Both the position numbers and the translations under genes were made by a program. The notes under the pieces were generated by a model. It ran no database searches. It was given only the letters and a program-made list of their open reading frames with translations, and had not been told where the DNA came from. Below, in pieces: positions 52,776 to 60,987 of a stretch of 63,080 bases of DNA. Source of the DNA: Thermoplasmatota archaeon (GTDB taxonomy: Archaea > Thermoplasmatota > Penumbrarchaeia > JANQNL01); assembly GCA_028279585.1 (NCBI GenBank), contig JANQNL010000047.1, positions 1-63,080 of the forward strand, in the 5' to 3' direction. Position 1 is the stretch's first letter. Every line of letters starts with the position of its first letter.

Positions 52776-54284
52776 TCACTTCACGAAGAACAGCTTGTTC
52801 TCCTTGAGCACCCTTTTTACCCTGCGTTCTTTGTCAGGTGAGCCGCAGTAAACGGTCGCCAGGACATCCCCCTTGGTGATCTGCGCTCCATACTTCTTGT
52901 GAAGGTATATCCCACAGCCTTTGTTCAGGGGAGCACCAGCGATCCTCGCGACCTTTGCACACACTGGGTTCTGTATATCGTAGAGCTGTCCTTCCTCTGT
53001 GGCGATGATATCGAAGGTTGTGTCGGAAAGTTGTTCTTCCAGGTCCTTGACAGTGACCCCTGGGTCACCACCCTGGGCCTCGATGATCTGCTTGAACTTG
53101 TCGTAGGCGCGTCCATCGTCCAGGACGGATGCCATAAGGTCTTCTCCGGAGCTGTGGCCGTTGAACTTGTCGAGGCCGATGAGCTCGAGAAGCTTTCCAC
53201 CGACGAGCAAGGACTTCTGCCGCAGGTCCTGGGGAGCGTCCGTGTCACCTTTGATGACCTTGAGGACGTCGATGGCCTCAAGCACCGGCCCGATGCCGGA
53301 ACCGATGGGTTCGTCACCGTCTGTGATGACGACCCCGGCCTTCATCCCGAGCCTGTCCGCGATCTGCACCATGGAGCGCTCAAGGAGCCTGGCCTCCCCG
53401 ATGTTCCTGTAGCGGGTTTCTAATCCTAATGGGATGTCGAGCATGACATGGGTCGCACCCATGGCATACTTCTTGGAAAGGATGGAGGACATTAGAAGCT
53501 CTTCTGGGTCTGCGTGCAGAGGCTTTCTTACCTTGATGAGCTGGGAGTCTGCAGGCGCAATTTTTAGGCCGCCTCCCCAGATGATGCAGCCATTGGTCTT
53601 GGCCACTATCTCAAGGATCTGTTCCTTTGTGAAGGTCACATCGCAAAAGACCTCCATGACGTCGGCGGTCCCTGCAGGGGATGTGATGGAACGGGAGGAT
53701 GACTTGGGGATCATTATCCCAAGCGCAGCGATGGTCGAGACGACCACTGGTGTGGTCCTGTTTCCGGGAACACTGCCCGAGCAGTGCTTGTCTGCCACTA
53801 TCTCCGTGTCGAACTTGAACGTGTCCCCGGTCTCTGCGATGGCTTTTGTCAGGTAGTATGCCTCGTCCAGACTGGAACCCTGGATGTAGATGCTCGTGAT
53901 GAACGCTGCTATCTCTGTGTCTGTGAGCTTGTTCGCAACAAGGTCCTCGATGATCTCGAAGACCTGATGCTCTGTGAGCACCTGCCTGTTCATCTTGTCC
54001 CTAATGTGCGTGACCGAGTGAGGCTTTGGGACCGGCAGGATGGAGACCTCGTCCCCCTCCTTTATCTCAAGCTTTTCGAAGGTGTCATTGAACAATCCGA
54101 GAACTGGTTCTGTCTGGTACCAGAAGTTGAGGTGGGCCACGATGCACTTGGTTGGGTCCTGGGGGTTTGTCACAGAGACCCTGTCCATGGGATGAAGGTC
54201 GAGCTCCGCTGCAAGGTCCTCATTGACCACGACGATGCTTGGTCCACCTGTGTAGAGTGGAAGACAATGTGCTCGAACTTTCAT
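52776..54284 (-). CDS. deoA: AMP phosphorylase
   Basis: 502 residues from the ATG at 54284 (MKVRAHCLPLYTGG), matching the usual archaeal AMP phosphorylase length; GAGGTG is a good ribosome site upstream. The thymidine-phosphorylase-family core is intact: KHCSGSVPGNRTTPVVV, SSSRSITSPAGTADVMEV and the later ITDGDEPIGSGIGPVLEA. The N-terminal extension of about 80 residues is typical of the archaeal enzyme. It converts AMP, CMP or UMP plus phosphate to ribose 1,5-bisphosphate and base (EC 2.4.2.57). Its usual partners, ribose-1,5-bisphosphate isomerase (aIF2B-related) and type III RuBisCO, are not next to it; an aIF2B-family gene lies at 61400. Confidence 0.94.
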   Translation of the reverse strand: MKVRAHCLPLYTGGPSIVVVNEDLAAELDLHPMDRVSVTNPQDPTKCIVAHLNFWYQTEPVLGLFNDTFEKLEIKEGDEVSILPVPKPHSVTHIRDKMNRQVLTEHQVFEIIEDLVANKLTDTEIAAFITSIYIQGSSLDEAYYLTKAIAETGDTFKFDTEIVADKHCSGSVPGNRTTPVVVSTIAALGIMIPKSSSRSITSPAGTADVMEVFCDVTFTKEQILEIVAKTNGCIIWGGGLKIAPADSQLIKVRKPLHADPEELLMSSILSKKYAMGATHVMLDIPLGLETRYRNIGEARLLERSMVQIADRLGMKAGVVITDGDEPIGSGIGPVLEAIDVLKVIKGDTDAPQDLRQKSLLVGGKLLELIGLDKFNGHSSGEDLMASVLDDGRAYDKFKQIIEAQGGDPGVTVKDLEEQLSDTTFDIIATEEGQLYDIQNPVCAKVARIAGAPLNKGCGIYLHKKYGAQITKGDVLATVYCGSPDKERRVKRVLKENKLFFVK

Positions 54285-54351
54285 GCGTGACACCTCTGGG
54301 TTGTGTTGGAATGGAAGATGTCGATAAATAGATTGTGTCCATATTTGTACA

Positions 54352-54390
54352 GGGAAAAAGAAAGAAAAGGCCGCCGCGTCCACGGCGGCC
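54352..54390 (-). terminator. Intrinsic terminator of the three-gene zinc-finger operon
   Basis: GGCCGCCG (54369-54376) and CGGCGGCC (54383-54390) form a perfect 8-bp stem with a 6-nt loop, eight bases after the stop at 54399. On the minus strand it is followed by a T-rich run (54352-54368). A textbook U-rich terminator layout. Confidence 0.75.
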
Positions 54391-54398
54391 GTTGGTGC

Positions 54399-55481
54399 TT
54401 ACCTCTTGCACTCAGGGTCCAGCTCGAGGGACCGTAGCATCTCTGCCTGGGTCCGCTTGCGCGCCACTGGAACCTGCGCCAGGGTCAGGGTATCGTCGTC
54501 GGAAGGATCGTCACTTGATCTTTTGTAGGCGATGACGATTACCGCGATGACGACGACCACGAGCAGGACGATGGCCAGGAAGATGCAGCAGGTGAATCCG
54601 AAGCCTGCGACGGAGTTGTCATCGGCCTCCATCAATGATGCACCGGAAGATCCATCTCCACCATCACTTCCAGGGTATCCCCATCCGCTTCCTCCAGCAC
54701 CTCCTCCCCCACCACCTCCAGTAGCATTTCCATCTCCCCACCAGCTATCGCGTCCACCATCTGTGGATGGTGGTGGTGGGATCGACACGTCGCCCTGGTT
54801 GACGATGAAGTCCATCCTGGTCTTCTGAGTGACCTTGGTCCTCTGCCAGAGAACGAACTCGGCATCGTGCTCACCCATGGGCATTGCGACGTTACTGAAC
54901 TCGATGACCTCTGTTGTTCCTGCTCCAATTGAACTTATCTTTTTCGAAGCATGTCCCCAGATGACCTCTTTCGTCAAGATCAAAAGGTCAACTTGAACCC
55001 CTGCGATGGGATCATCGTAGTTGTTCGTCAGGTAGATCTTGAAGTTGATGGTCACGTAGTCATTTGTCCCTGCATACTGCTTCTCATTCAGTTTGGGATA
55101 GATGAGGCCATTCTCAAGGAACAACTTTGCTTCCGGGTTCGGAGCATTGGGGTCTGGTCTGTCCAGTTCCCTGAAGTCATCTCTGATATCGTCTATTGGA
55201 CTTAGCAGCCATAATGCGGTCCATGATAACATGGCTACGAGTATGACCACTGCCGAGACCTTGATGAACATGCTCCTGTGGGACTTGGACCTCTTCATCT
55301 CGTTCTTCGGGTGGCAGAAGGAGCAGACATGGGGGTAACCCGTATGCGCTGCACAGTCCTGGCAGATAGGTCTACCACAGACAGAGCAATGTGTCAAGGC
55401 AGAGGTGTCACTATGGATGAAGCACTTGGTCTTGCCAGTTATCCTCTTTCCTTTGAGATGGGCCTTCCTTCTCTGTGTCAC
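54399..55481 (-). CDS. B-box-like zinc-finger membrane protein (paralogue 3 of 3)
   Basis: 360 residues from a GTG at 55481, with GAGGAGG seven bases upstream, overlapping the preceding stop by 4 bases (GTGA). Residues 20-58 hold a cytosolic B-box-like zinc finger (CFIHSD...CSVCGRPICQDC...HVCSFC). A membrane helix (about 73-93) leads to an ectodomain with a beta pattern and MGEHDAEFVLWQRTKV, then a Gly/Ser-rich spacer and a second membrane helix (about 298-322) with a short basic tail. Same order as its two upstream paralogues. No enzyme motif. Probably a scaffold or signalling protein that senses outside and binds inside. Confidence 0.83.
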   Translation of the reverse strand: MTQRRKAHLKGKRITGKTKCFIHSDTSALTHCSVCGRPICQDCAAHTGYPHVCSFCHPKNEMKRSKSHRSMFIKVSAVVILVAMLSWTALWLLSPIDDIRDDFRELDRPDPNAPNPEAKLFLENGLIYPKLNEKQYAGTNDYVTINFKIYLTNNYDDPIAGVQVDLLILTKEVIWGHASKKISSIGAGTTEVIEFSNVAMPMGEHDAEFVLWQRTKVTQKTRMDFIVNQGDVSIPPPPSTDGGRDSWWGDGNATGGGGGGGAGGSGWGYPGSDGGDGSSGASLMEADDNSVAGFGFTCCIFLAIVLLVVVVIAVIVIAYKRSSDDPSDDDTLTLAQVPVARKRTQAEMLRSLELDPECKR

Positions 55482-56905
55482 TCTATCACCTCCTCGGTGT
55501 CAGGGTCGACAGCATCTTGAGGGTAACCACCCGAAAGATCTGAAGAACCGCCAGGTTCGATAAGATCTTGCGGTTCGACAGTGACCTCTGGCTCTTCAGC
55601 GACCTCGGTGGATGCGTCGAACGGGTCCTCGGAGGGTTCTTCCAATGCATCCTCGACCTCTTTCTGCGCCTCCATCTCATCCAAGGTCTGGGTGATCTCC
55701 GGCTCTAGGTCCTCCTCGACGGCCTCATCAACACTTGGGGAAGACCGCTCCTCCCAGTCCACAGCAGCCTGTGGCTGCTGGTAGTGGTAGTAGTTATATG
55801 CAGCCTGCGGCTGTGGTTGCGGTGGTGGTGTTGGAGCGATGTGCTTGACATCGTCCAGGTCTCGTAGACCAAAGTTCTCCTTGATCCACGTTAGAGTCTT
55901 CCTATCATAGTAGACATAGTTCTTCTTCCGCAATGCTGGAATAAATACCACTAGTCCCACTATGACCATCGCAATACTGATGACCACCAGACCCGTGATC
56001 AAGATCCAGAAGTTCTGCTTGAACGAACCTTCTATGTGATCGACCGCGACCTGTGCTTTGGATCGGTCATCCCTTGCGGGCGGGTTCCAGGCGTATGGGT
56101 CCACGTTGTTCAGCGCCTGCTCACCGTGCCTCAGGACGTTCTGCACACCTTCTTTGTCCACAGTGATGGAGAGCTTTGCATACCTGTAGATCTTGTAGTC
56201 CTTCCACATCATGAAGATCGCAAAATAGGTCCCGGGCTTCACAGTGACGTCCCTGAACTCGTACATATGCGACTGGTTCGCATCGATGATGGGCTTTCCG
56301 AAGTATGCATCATCGTCTGAGTCTATCTCATCCCTGATGGTAGTGTTCTTGATGAGCATTAGCTCGACCCGAAGTGTATAGTCGAAGTCGCCCTCGTTGG
56401 TGACATAGATCCAGAAATCGAACGTTATGGTGTTCTTTATCGCATTGTATGCATTCGCGGTCACTTCGGGGTAGATGTCGCTATCATCAAGGTATGCATA
56501 CCCTTCAGCCTTGAGCTCATCCGGTGTCGGCTCGTCCCTATCGAATGCAGCGTCGTACAGCTTCGAGTACGACCATGGGATAAGGATCATGAGCGCGATG
56601 ATCGCAACGACTGAGACCACTACCACAATGCTACCCTTCTTCATCCTTGACCGCTTCACCATCTTCTCCTCGTAGTGCTGTGGGAAGCAGTTGGGGCACA
56701 CGTGGGGGAACTCCGAAAGCGACGTGCACTCTGTGCACATGTTCTCACCACACTTCGAACACGTGGTGATGGCGAGCTTGTTGGAGTGTATGGCGCATGT
56801 GTGTACGCCCTTGGATCTGTTTTTGACCTTCATCTCAGGCCCTTTCTTTGGGATCCTGGACCTGAGGCCCTTCTTTCTCTTCGACAGATTCTTCATTTTC
56901 CTCAT
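55478..56905 (-). CDS. B-box-like zinc-finger membrane protein with DLSG motif tail (paralogue 2 of 3)
   Basis: 475 residues from the ATG at 56905, chosen because GAGGAGG is 8 bases before it; a GTG at 56911 would be too close. A basic start is followed by the zinc finger (CAIHSN...CSKCGENMCTEC...HVCPNC, about residues 36-74), a membrane helix (about 90-110), an ectodomain with GTYFAIFMMWKDYKI, a second helix (about 305-330) and a long cytosolic tail. The tail has a Tyr/Gln-rich stretch, then acidic residues ending in GSSDLSGGYPQDAVDPD, the motif shared with two other proteins. It is the middle gene of the operon. Confidence 0.83.
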   Translation of the reverse strand: MRKMKNLSKRKKGLRSRIPKKGPEMKVKNRSKGVHTCAIHSNKLAITTCSKCGENMCTECTSLSEFPHVCPNCFPQHYEEKMVKRSRMKKGSIVVVVSVVAIIALMILIPWSYSKLYDAAFDRDEPTPDELKAEGYAYLDDSDIYPEVTANAYNAIKNTITFDFWIYVTNEGDFDYTLRVELMLIKNTTIRDEIDSDDDAYFGKPIIDANQSHMYEFRDVTVKPGTYFAIFMMWKDYKIYRYAKLSITVDKEGVQNVLRHGEQALNNVDPYAWNPPARDDRSKAQVAVDHIEGSFKQNFWILITGLVVISIAMVIVGLVVFIPALRKKNYVYYDRKTLTWIKENFGLRDLDDVKHIAPTPPPQPQPQAAYNYYHYQQPQAAVDWEERSSPSVDEAVEEDLEPEITQTLDEMEAQKEVEDALEEPSEDPFDASTEVAEEPEVTVEPQDLIEPGGSSDLSGGYPQDAVDPDTEEVIE

Positions 56906-56907
56906 CT

Positions 56908-57765
56908 TCACAACCTCCTCGGTTGGTAGAACAGGAGGAACGCTCCTGCTCCCAAATCACAAACCAGCAACAGTAATAGCAACAGCTCGATGAGCACGAA
57001 GTTCATGTCGTACCTCGGCTCCTCGTCTATCTCATCGTCCACCTCTTGGTTCATCAGGTCCAGGGGATGGGCCCTGAACTCGTTGTTGTTCTTTGTAAGA
57101 AGCTGCACGTCATCCTCAACGACCTTGATGGTGACGCTTGTGACCACGGAGATCCTGTTCTGCTGCCACAGGATGAACTGTACGTCGTATTCGCCAAGTG
57201 GCAGTGAAAAGGTCGTCGTGGTCTTTGTAAGGCTTGAGCCTTTTTCCACATCGTTCAACGTCTCGTCGACCTGTGACACGATCACTCCCTTGTGGAGGAT
57301 TAGTATCTCCAGGTCGAGCCCTTTACCATCTCGGTCGTAGTCCTGATTGGTCATGTACAGTCTGAACGCTACCTCGTCGGAGGTGGATGGTCCCTGCTCC
57401 AGGGTCGGATAGATGTCGTCCGAGTAAAGCAAGACCCGGGCGCATCCATCTTCCTTCTGAGGTCCTGTGGTCTCCTTGAGCATCGGGTAGACCGCGTAGA
57501 CCGTGAGCATCAGTAACACAATGGCCGCGGCGATGATGGCGGTGGTGACCAAGCCCTTTTTCTTGAGGTCTTGCCACTTCTTCATCTTGCGGCCGTACTC
57601 CTTGGGGTAGCAGGATGGGCAGACGTGTGGATATGACGTCTTCGAGGCGCACTCTGAACAGATGGCCTTGTTGCATGAGCTGCAAACGGCCACTGCGACC
57701 CTGTCACCGTGTATGTGACAGCTGTCGCCAGCGACCATCCTCTTGCTCTTCTCTGCTGCTCTCAT
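56908..57765 (-). CDS. B-box-like zinc-finger membrane protein (paralogue 1 of 3)
   Basis: 285 residues from the ATG at 57765. The longer in-frame start is rejected because it lies in a hairpin, and a TATA-like element at about 57788-57800 would be inside the longer gene. Zinc finger CHIHGD...CSSCNKAICSEC...HVCPSC (about residues 16-54), membrane helix (about 72-92), ectodomain with LGEYDVQFILWQQNRI, and a C-terminal helix (about 256-278). First gene of a three-gene operon and probably leaderless. The zinc finger pattern C-x2-H-x8-C-x2-C...C-x2-C...H-x-C-x2-C is that of B-box fingers. Confidence 0.83.
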   Translation of the reverse strand: MRAAEKSKRMVAGDSCHIHGDRVAVAVCSSCNKAICSECASKTSYPHVCPSCYPKEYGRKMKKWQDLKKKGLVTTAIIAAAIVLLMLTVYAVYPMLKETTGPQKEDGCARVLLYSDDIYPTLEQGPSTSDEVAFRLYMTNQDYDRDGKGLDLEILILHKGVIVSQVDETLNDVEKGSSLTKTTTTFSLPLGEYDVQFILWQQNRISVVTSVTIKVVEDDVQLLTKNNNEFRAHPLDLMNQEVDDEIDEEPRYDMNFVLIELLLLLLLVCDLGAGAFLLFYQPRRL

Positions 57766-57806
57766 GAAAAAAACATTCGTAGGAGGGTATATGTAAAGGG
57801 TGGAAC

Positions 57807-57944
57807 ACTTTTTGAAATCGAAATGGAAGAAAATGACGCTCTTATGCAATGAAAAGGACCGTTACGTCCTAAGGGACAGGCATCTAGTTGTGGGACGGAA
57901 CGGCCCTCTTCAGGCGTCATTTTCTTCCTGAGATTTCAAAAAGT
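57807..57944. repeat. 138-nt long hairpin in a divergent promoter region
   Basis: Outer arms 57807-57839 and 57914-57944 pair almost fully over about 30 bases (ACTTTTTGAAATC... with a 3-nt bulge). An inner stem, 57855-57870 with 57892-57907, encloses a loop containing CTAG. It lies between the start of the zinc-finger operon and the NOG1-like gene, so it is not a 3' end of either. Possibly a miniature inverted-repeat transposable element; no target-site duplication was confirmed. Confidence 0.7.
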
Positions 57945-58012
57945 CTAAGCATGTGGCCTTAGAGACAAACAGTTGGAATAGCTGATATCCACCCATATGC
58001 GAGCAATCCAAA

Positions 58013-58024
58013 CCTATATACACC
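58013..58024 (+). promoter_or_regulatory. TATA-like box of the NOG1-like GTPase gene
   Basis: CCTATATACACC lies 25-36 nt before the ATG at 58049; probably leaderless. Confidence 0.6.
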
Positions 58025-58048
58025 ACTTCCACATGCCCACCTCCATCC

Positions 58049-59077
58049 ATGTTCGACAACATCCCCACAGTCCTGACATCCCAGGAGATACTGGACAAGG
58101 CGTTCCACCGGGCCTCCAAGATAGAGGTCGAGGACCATGTGGCCAAGTACCGCATCAAGAAAACGAATGCGGCCAAGGTCCAGGCAGTGGGTGATATCGT
58201 TTTCGAGACCCTCATGAAGTATGTGAGGAAGTTCCCATCCCTTGACCAGCTCCATCCGTTCCACAGGGAGCTCATCAACATCCTGGTCGACAACGATCAG
58301 CTGCGAAAGTCCCTGGCTGCATGCCAGTGGGCAGCCAAGGAGTGCAAGAAGGTCTGCTCGCAGCATCACATCAAGATCCTCAAGGGCTACCAGGTGGACT
58401 ACTTCAACCAGCAGATGACCGGAGCCTACGGACGGGTCTCCTCAGTGGTAAACCAGATCGCTGAAGAGCTTCTCTACCTCAACAAGGCCCGCAACATCAT
58501 GCGAAAGATCCCCTCGGTGGACCCGACCATCCCCACCCTGGTCATCGCAGGCCCTCCGAACGTGGGCAAGTCCCAGCTTATCAGCGCCATCACCCAGGCA
58601 AAGCCTGCTGTGGCATCCTACCCGTTCACGACCAAGGGCATCCATGTCGGGCATATCGAGATGGACCGGGAGAAGTTCCAGGTCATAGACACCCCGGGAC
58701 TCCTAGACCGAGACCTGGAGACCATGAACGATATCGAGCGCCAGGCGGTCCTTGCGCTGCGTTACCTATCGACATTGGTGGTCTTCATGTTCGACCTTTC
58801 AGGTGGTTGTGGTTACCCCATGACCGACCAAGTGGGATTGTATGAGCGCGTGAGAAAGGAGTTTCCTGACATTCCGTTCCTACCTGTGCTTGCCAAGTCA
58901 GACCTGGAGAACCTCGAGGGTGATGAGGCTGTAGCATTGGTTGAAAAGCTTGCCAAGGCCGAGAAACGTGAGGTCCTCAGGATCTCTACGGTATCTGGTG
59001 AAGGTGTGATGGAGCTGATGGAGCTTTGTGCTCCAAAGCTTCGAGAGGGCTTTTTGCCAGAAGAGAGCTTTACATAA
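58049..59077 (+). CDS. NOG1-like GTPase
   Basis: 342 residues. An N-terminal helical domain (1-160) precedes an Obg/NOG-type GTPase: G1 GPPNVGKSQ (about 171-179), G2 region YPFTTKGIHVG, G3 DTPGLLDRD, G4 AKSD. The pattern, including the helical start and the DTPGLLDR switch, matches archaeal and eukaryotic NOG1, a factor in large ribosomal subunit assembly; the C-terminal NOG1 region of eukaryotes is missing, as usual in archaea. The gene is alone on the plus strand, and its end overlaps the end of the converging response-regulator gene by 8 bases. Confidence 0.92.
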   Translation: MFDNIPTVLTSQEILDKAFHRASKIEVEDHVAKYRIKKTNAAKVQAVGDIVFETLMKYVRKFPSLDQLHPFHRELINILVDNDQLRKSLAACQWAAKECKKVCSQHHIKILKGYQVDYFNQQMTGAYGRVSSVVNQIAEELLYLNKARNIMRKIPSVDPTIPTLVIAGPPNVGKSQLISAITQAKPAVASYPFTTKGIHVGHIEMDREKFQVIDTPGLLDRDLETMNDIERQAVLALRYLSTLVVFMFDLSGGCGYPMTDQVGLYERVRKEFPDIPFLPVLAKSDLENLEGDEAVALVEKLAKAEKREVLRISTVSGEGVMELMELCAPKLREGFLPEESFT

Positions 59078-59765
59078 TTCTCATGACGGATTTTGGATCA
59101 ACGCTCAGCTTGATCACATACTTGTCCTCGAAGATGTAGGTATCATCGATGTGGACGTTGTGCATCTTCTTGACCTCGAAGCTGAACTTGTTGAACTCCT
59201 GCACAGATTTGAACTCGAAGACCATCTCGTTCTCTGGAACGAAGCTGTCCTTCTCTAAAACATCCTGCATGGTCTCCTCACGCTCTGATGTCTGTGAGAT
59301 CTTCTTCTGGACCTCGGCGATCATGTCCAGAGCCTCGGTCACAGACGAGATGGGCTTTCCCCATCCTTTCCTTTCGACCCGGCGCTCCAAAGCTGCAGCG
59401 ATGGCCTGACGAAGTTCGTCATTATCCCAGGGCTTCTCGAGATAATTATGGACCTGTGCCTGATTGATGGCATCCATCGCAACCTTGACATCGGAAAAGC
59501 CAGTGATAAGGATCCGAGCGATGGTCGGGTCCTTTTCACGAGCAGCTGTCAGGACCTCGACACCCGTCACGTCGGGCATCCTGTAATCCGAAAGGATGAG
59601 GTCGAACTCCTGCTCCTCGATAAGGACTAGAGCCTGCTTGGAGTCGTTGACGGTGGTAACGTCACAATCGAACTGCTTGGCCATGTTCAGTGTCATGGCA
59701 AGTGAGTTGAGCACCTCTACCTCGTCATCAACGATGAGTATCTTGAACGTCCTTCCCTCGAGCAT
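59070..59765 (-). CDS. Response regulator with an unassigned C-terminal output domain
   Basis: 231 residues. A CheY-like receiver (about 7-125) has the acidic pair D13-D14, phospho-acceptor D60 (LILSDYRMPD), T88 and K111 (LEKPWDNDEL), all needed for phosphorylation. A helical linker (125-170) leads to a domain of about 55 residues (EMVFEFKSVQEFNKFSFEV...SVDPKSVMRIM) that I do not recognise. No helix-turn-helix is seen, so the output may be protein interaction. Last gene of the operon, two bases after the histidine kinase gene, which is the likely partner. Confidence 0.9.
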   Translation of the reverse strand: MLEGRTFKILIVDDEVEVLNSLAMTLNMAKQFDCDVTTVNDSKQALVLIEEQEFDLILSDYRMPDVTGVEVLTAAREKDPTIARILITGFSDVKVAMDAINQAQVHNYLEKPWDNDELRQAIAAALERRVERKGWGKPISSVTEALDMIAEVQKKISQTSEREETMQDVLEKDSFVPENEMVFEFKSVQEFNKFSFEVKKMHNVHIDDTYIFEDKYVIKLSVDPKSVMRIM

Positions 59766-59767
59766 TT

Positions 59768-60976
59768 CTATCTCTCCACTGGTATCCTAACAGACATGGT
59801 GGTGCCCTCACCGACCTTGCTTAACACTTCGATGTGACCGTTATGTTGCCTTATAATCTTGTAGCTTAGACTGAGACCTAGACCAGTGCCTTTGGACTTG
59901 GTGGTGAAGAACGGATCGAAAAGATGCCGCTGGACATCCTCATTCATGCCGGGTCCATCGTCCTTGACGTCGATGACGATGTAGCTTCCTTCATGACGAG
60001 TACTGACCCATACGTTTCCCTTCTCCATGGCCTCAGAAGCGTTGAGGAGTAGGTTCAGGAATACCTGATTGATCTGACCTATCGCGCACTTGGTCTGGGG
60101 GATCTCTCCATAGTCCTCGGTGACCTTGATCCTGTGCTTGAACTTGTTGTAGACTATCAGAAGCGTATCCTTCATGCCCTGGTTGATGTCCGCAAGGTCT
60201 CTGTCCCCCTCGTCAGGTTTGGCAAAGCGCTTGAGGGTGGTTGTCAGGACGGCTATCCTATTCATACCCTTCTCGTTTGTCTCGAGTAGGCTTATAAGGT
60301 TATCCAGGTCCTTGCTCGCCTCGTGGTCTTCGGGTAGCTCTTTGCGGATCCTCAAAGCAAGCTCCTGGGTGAGCTCGTTGTTGGATTTGATGTACGCTAA
60401 AGGATTGTTCACCTCATGCGCAACCCCAGCTACAAGCAGACCGACCGAGGCCATCTTCTCTGACTGGATGAGGTCCTGGGTTCTACGCTGGACCTCCTCC
60501 TCAAGGGTCTCTGTGTACCTCTTCAGTTCATCCTCGGCTTTCTTTCGTGCAGTGACGTCCTCCTGCACAGAGATCCAATGGGTGACATCCCCCGCCTCGT
60601 TCTTGACCGGTGAGATGTGCCATTCCACATTGTACGGGGTCCTGTCCTTGCGGTAGTTCACGGTCTGACCAGTGAACGACTTGCCCCGCATGAGGGCCTC
60701 TTTCAGCCTTGTGAGCATTTCCCGATCGGACTCAGGACCCTGCAGGACCCTTGGGTTCTTACCCAGGGCTTCATGCTCAGCCCACCCGGTCATCTTCGTG
60801 AAGGCAGGGTTGACGAACACTATCTTTGGCCCAGGGGGTTCCAGGTCCGCATCTGTGATGAGGATGCCCTCGTTGGTCTGTTGGACCGCGGTCTCCATAA
60901 GTCTCATTGCTTCGTCCTTTGTCCCGCAGCTGCTCACAAGCTCAGCAAGTGAGCTTTGTTTCTGTTCCTCATCCAT
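59768..60976 (-). CDS. Soluble PAS-domain sensor histidine kinase
   Basis: 402 residues with no membrane helix. A PAS domain (about 25-145) with the GKNPRVLQG stretch, a coiled-coil linker (145-172), a dimerisation helix with phospho-acceptor H187 (AGVAHEVNNPL), then the ATPase domain: N box NLLLNASEAM, G1 DDGPGMNE, F box FDPFFTTK and G2 GTGLGLS. All needed motifs are present. It should autophosphorylate on His and pass the phosphate to the response regulator encoded just downstream. The PAS ligand is unknown; the site lacks the Cys of light-sensing LOV domains. GGGGGA before the ATG is a ribosome site. Confidence 0.93.
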   Translation of the reverse strand: MDEEQKQSSLAELVSSCGTKDEAMRLMETAVQQTNEGILITDADLEPPGPKIVFVNPAFTKMTGWAEHEALGKNPRVLQGPESDREMLTRLKEALMRGKSFTGQTVNYRKDRTPYNVEWHISPVKNEAGDVTHWISVQEDVTARKKAEDELKRYTETLEEEVQRRTQDLIQSEKMASVGLLVAGVAHEVNNPLAYIKSNNELTQELALRIRKELPEDHEASKDLDNLISLLETNEKGMNRIAVLTTTLKRFAKPDEGDRDLADINQGMKDTLLIVYNKFKHRIKVTEDYGEIPQTKCAIGQINQVFLNLLLNASEAMEKGNVWVSTRHEGSYIVIDVKDDGPGMNEDVQRHLFDPFFTTKSKGTGLGLSLSYKIIRQHNGHIEVLSKVGEGTTMSVRIPVER

Positions 60977-60987
60977 ATGAATTCCCC

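Noticed and set aside
6320-57944. CRISPR array made from the repeated hairpins
   Set aside because: The copies are far apart, have no regular spacing or spacers, and no cas gene is present.
60740-60780. PAS stretch resembling the flavin site of LOV light sensors
   Set aside because: The adduct-forming Cys is replaced by Pro (GKNPRVLQG), the common non-photoactive PAS form, so light sensing is not supported.
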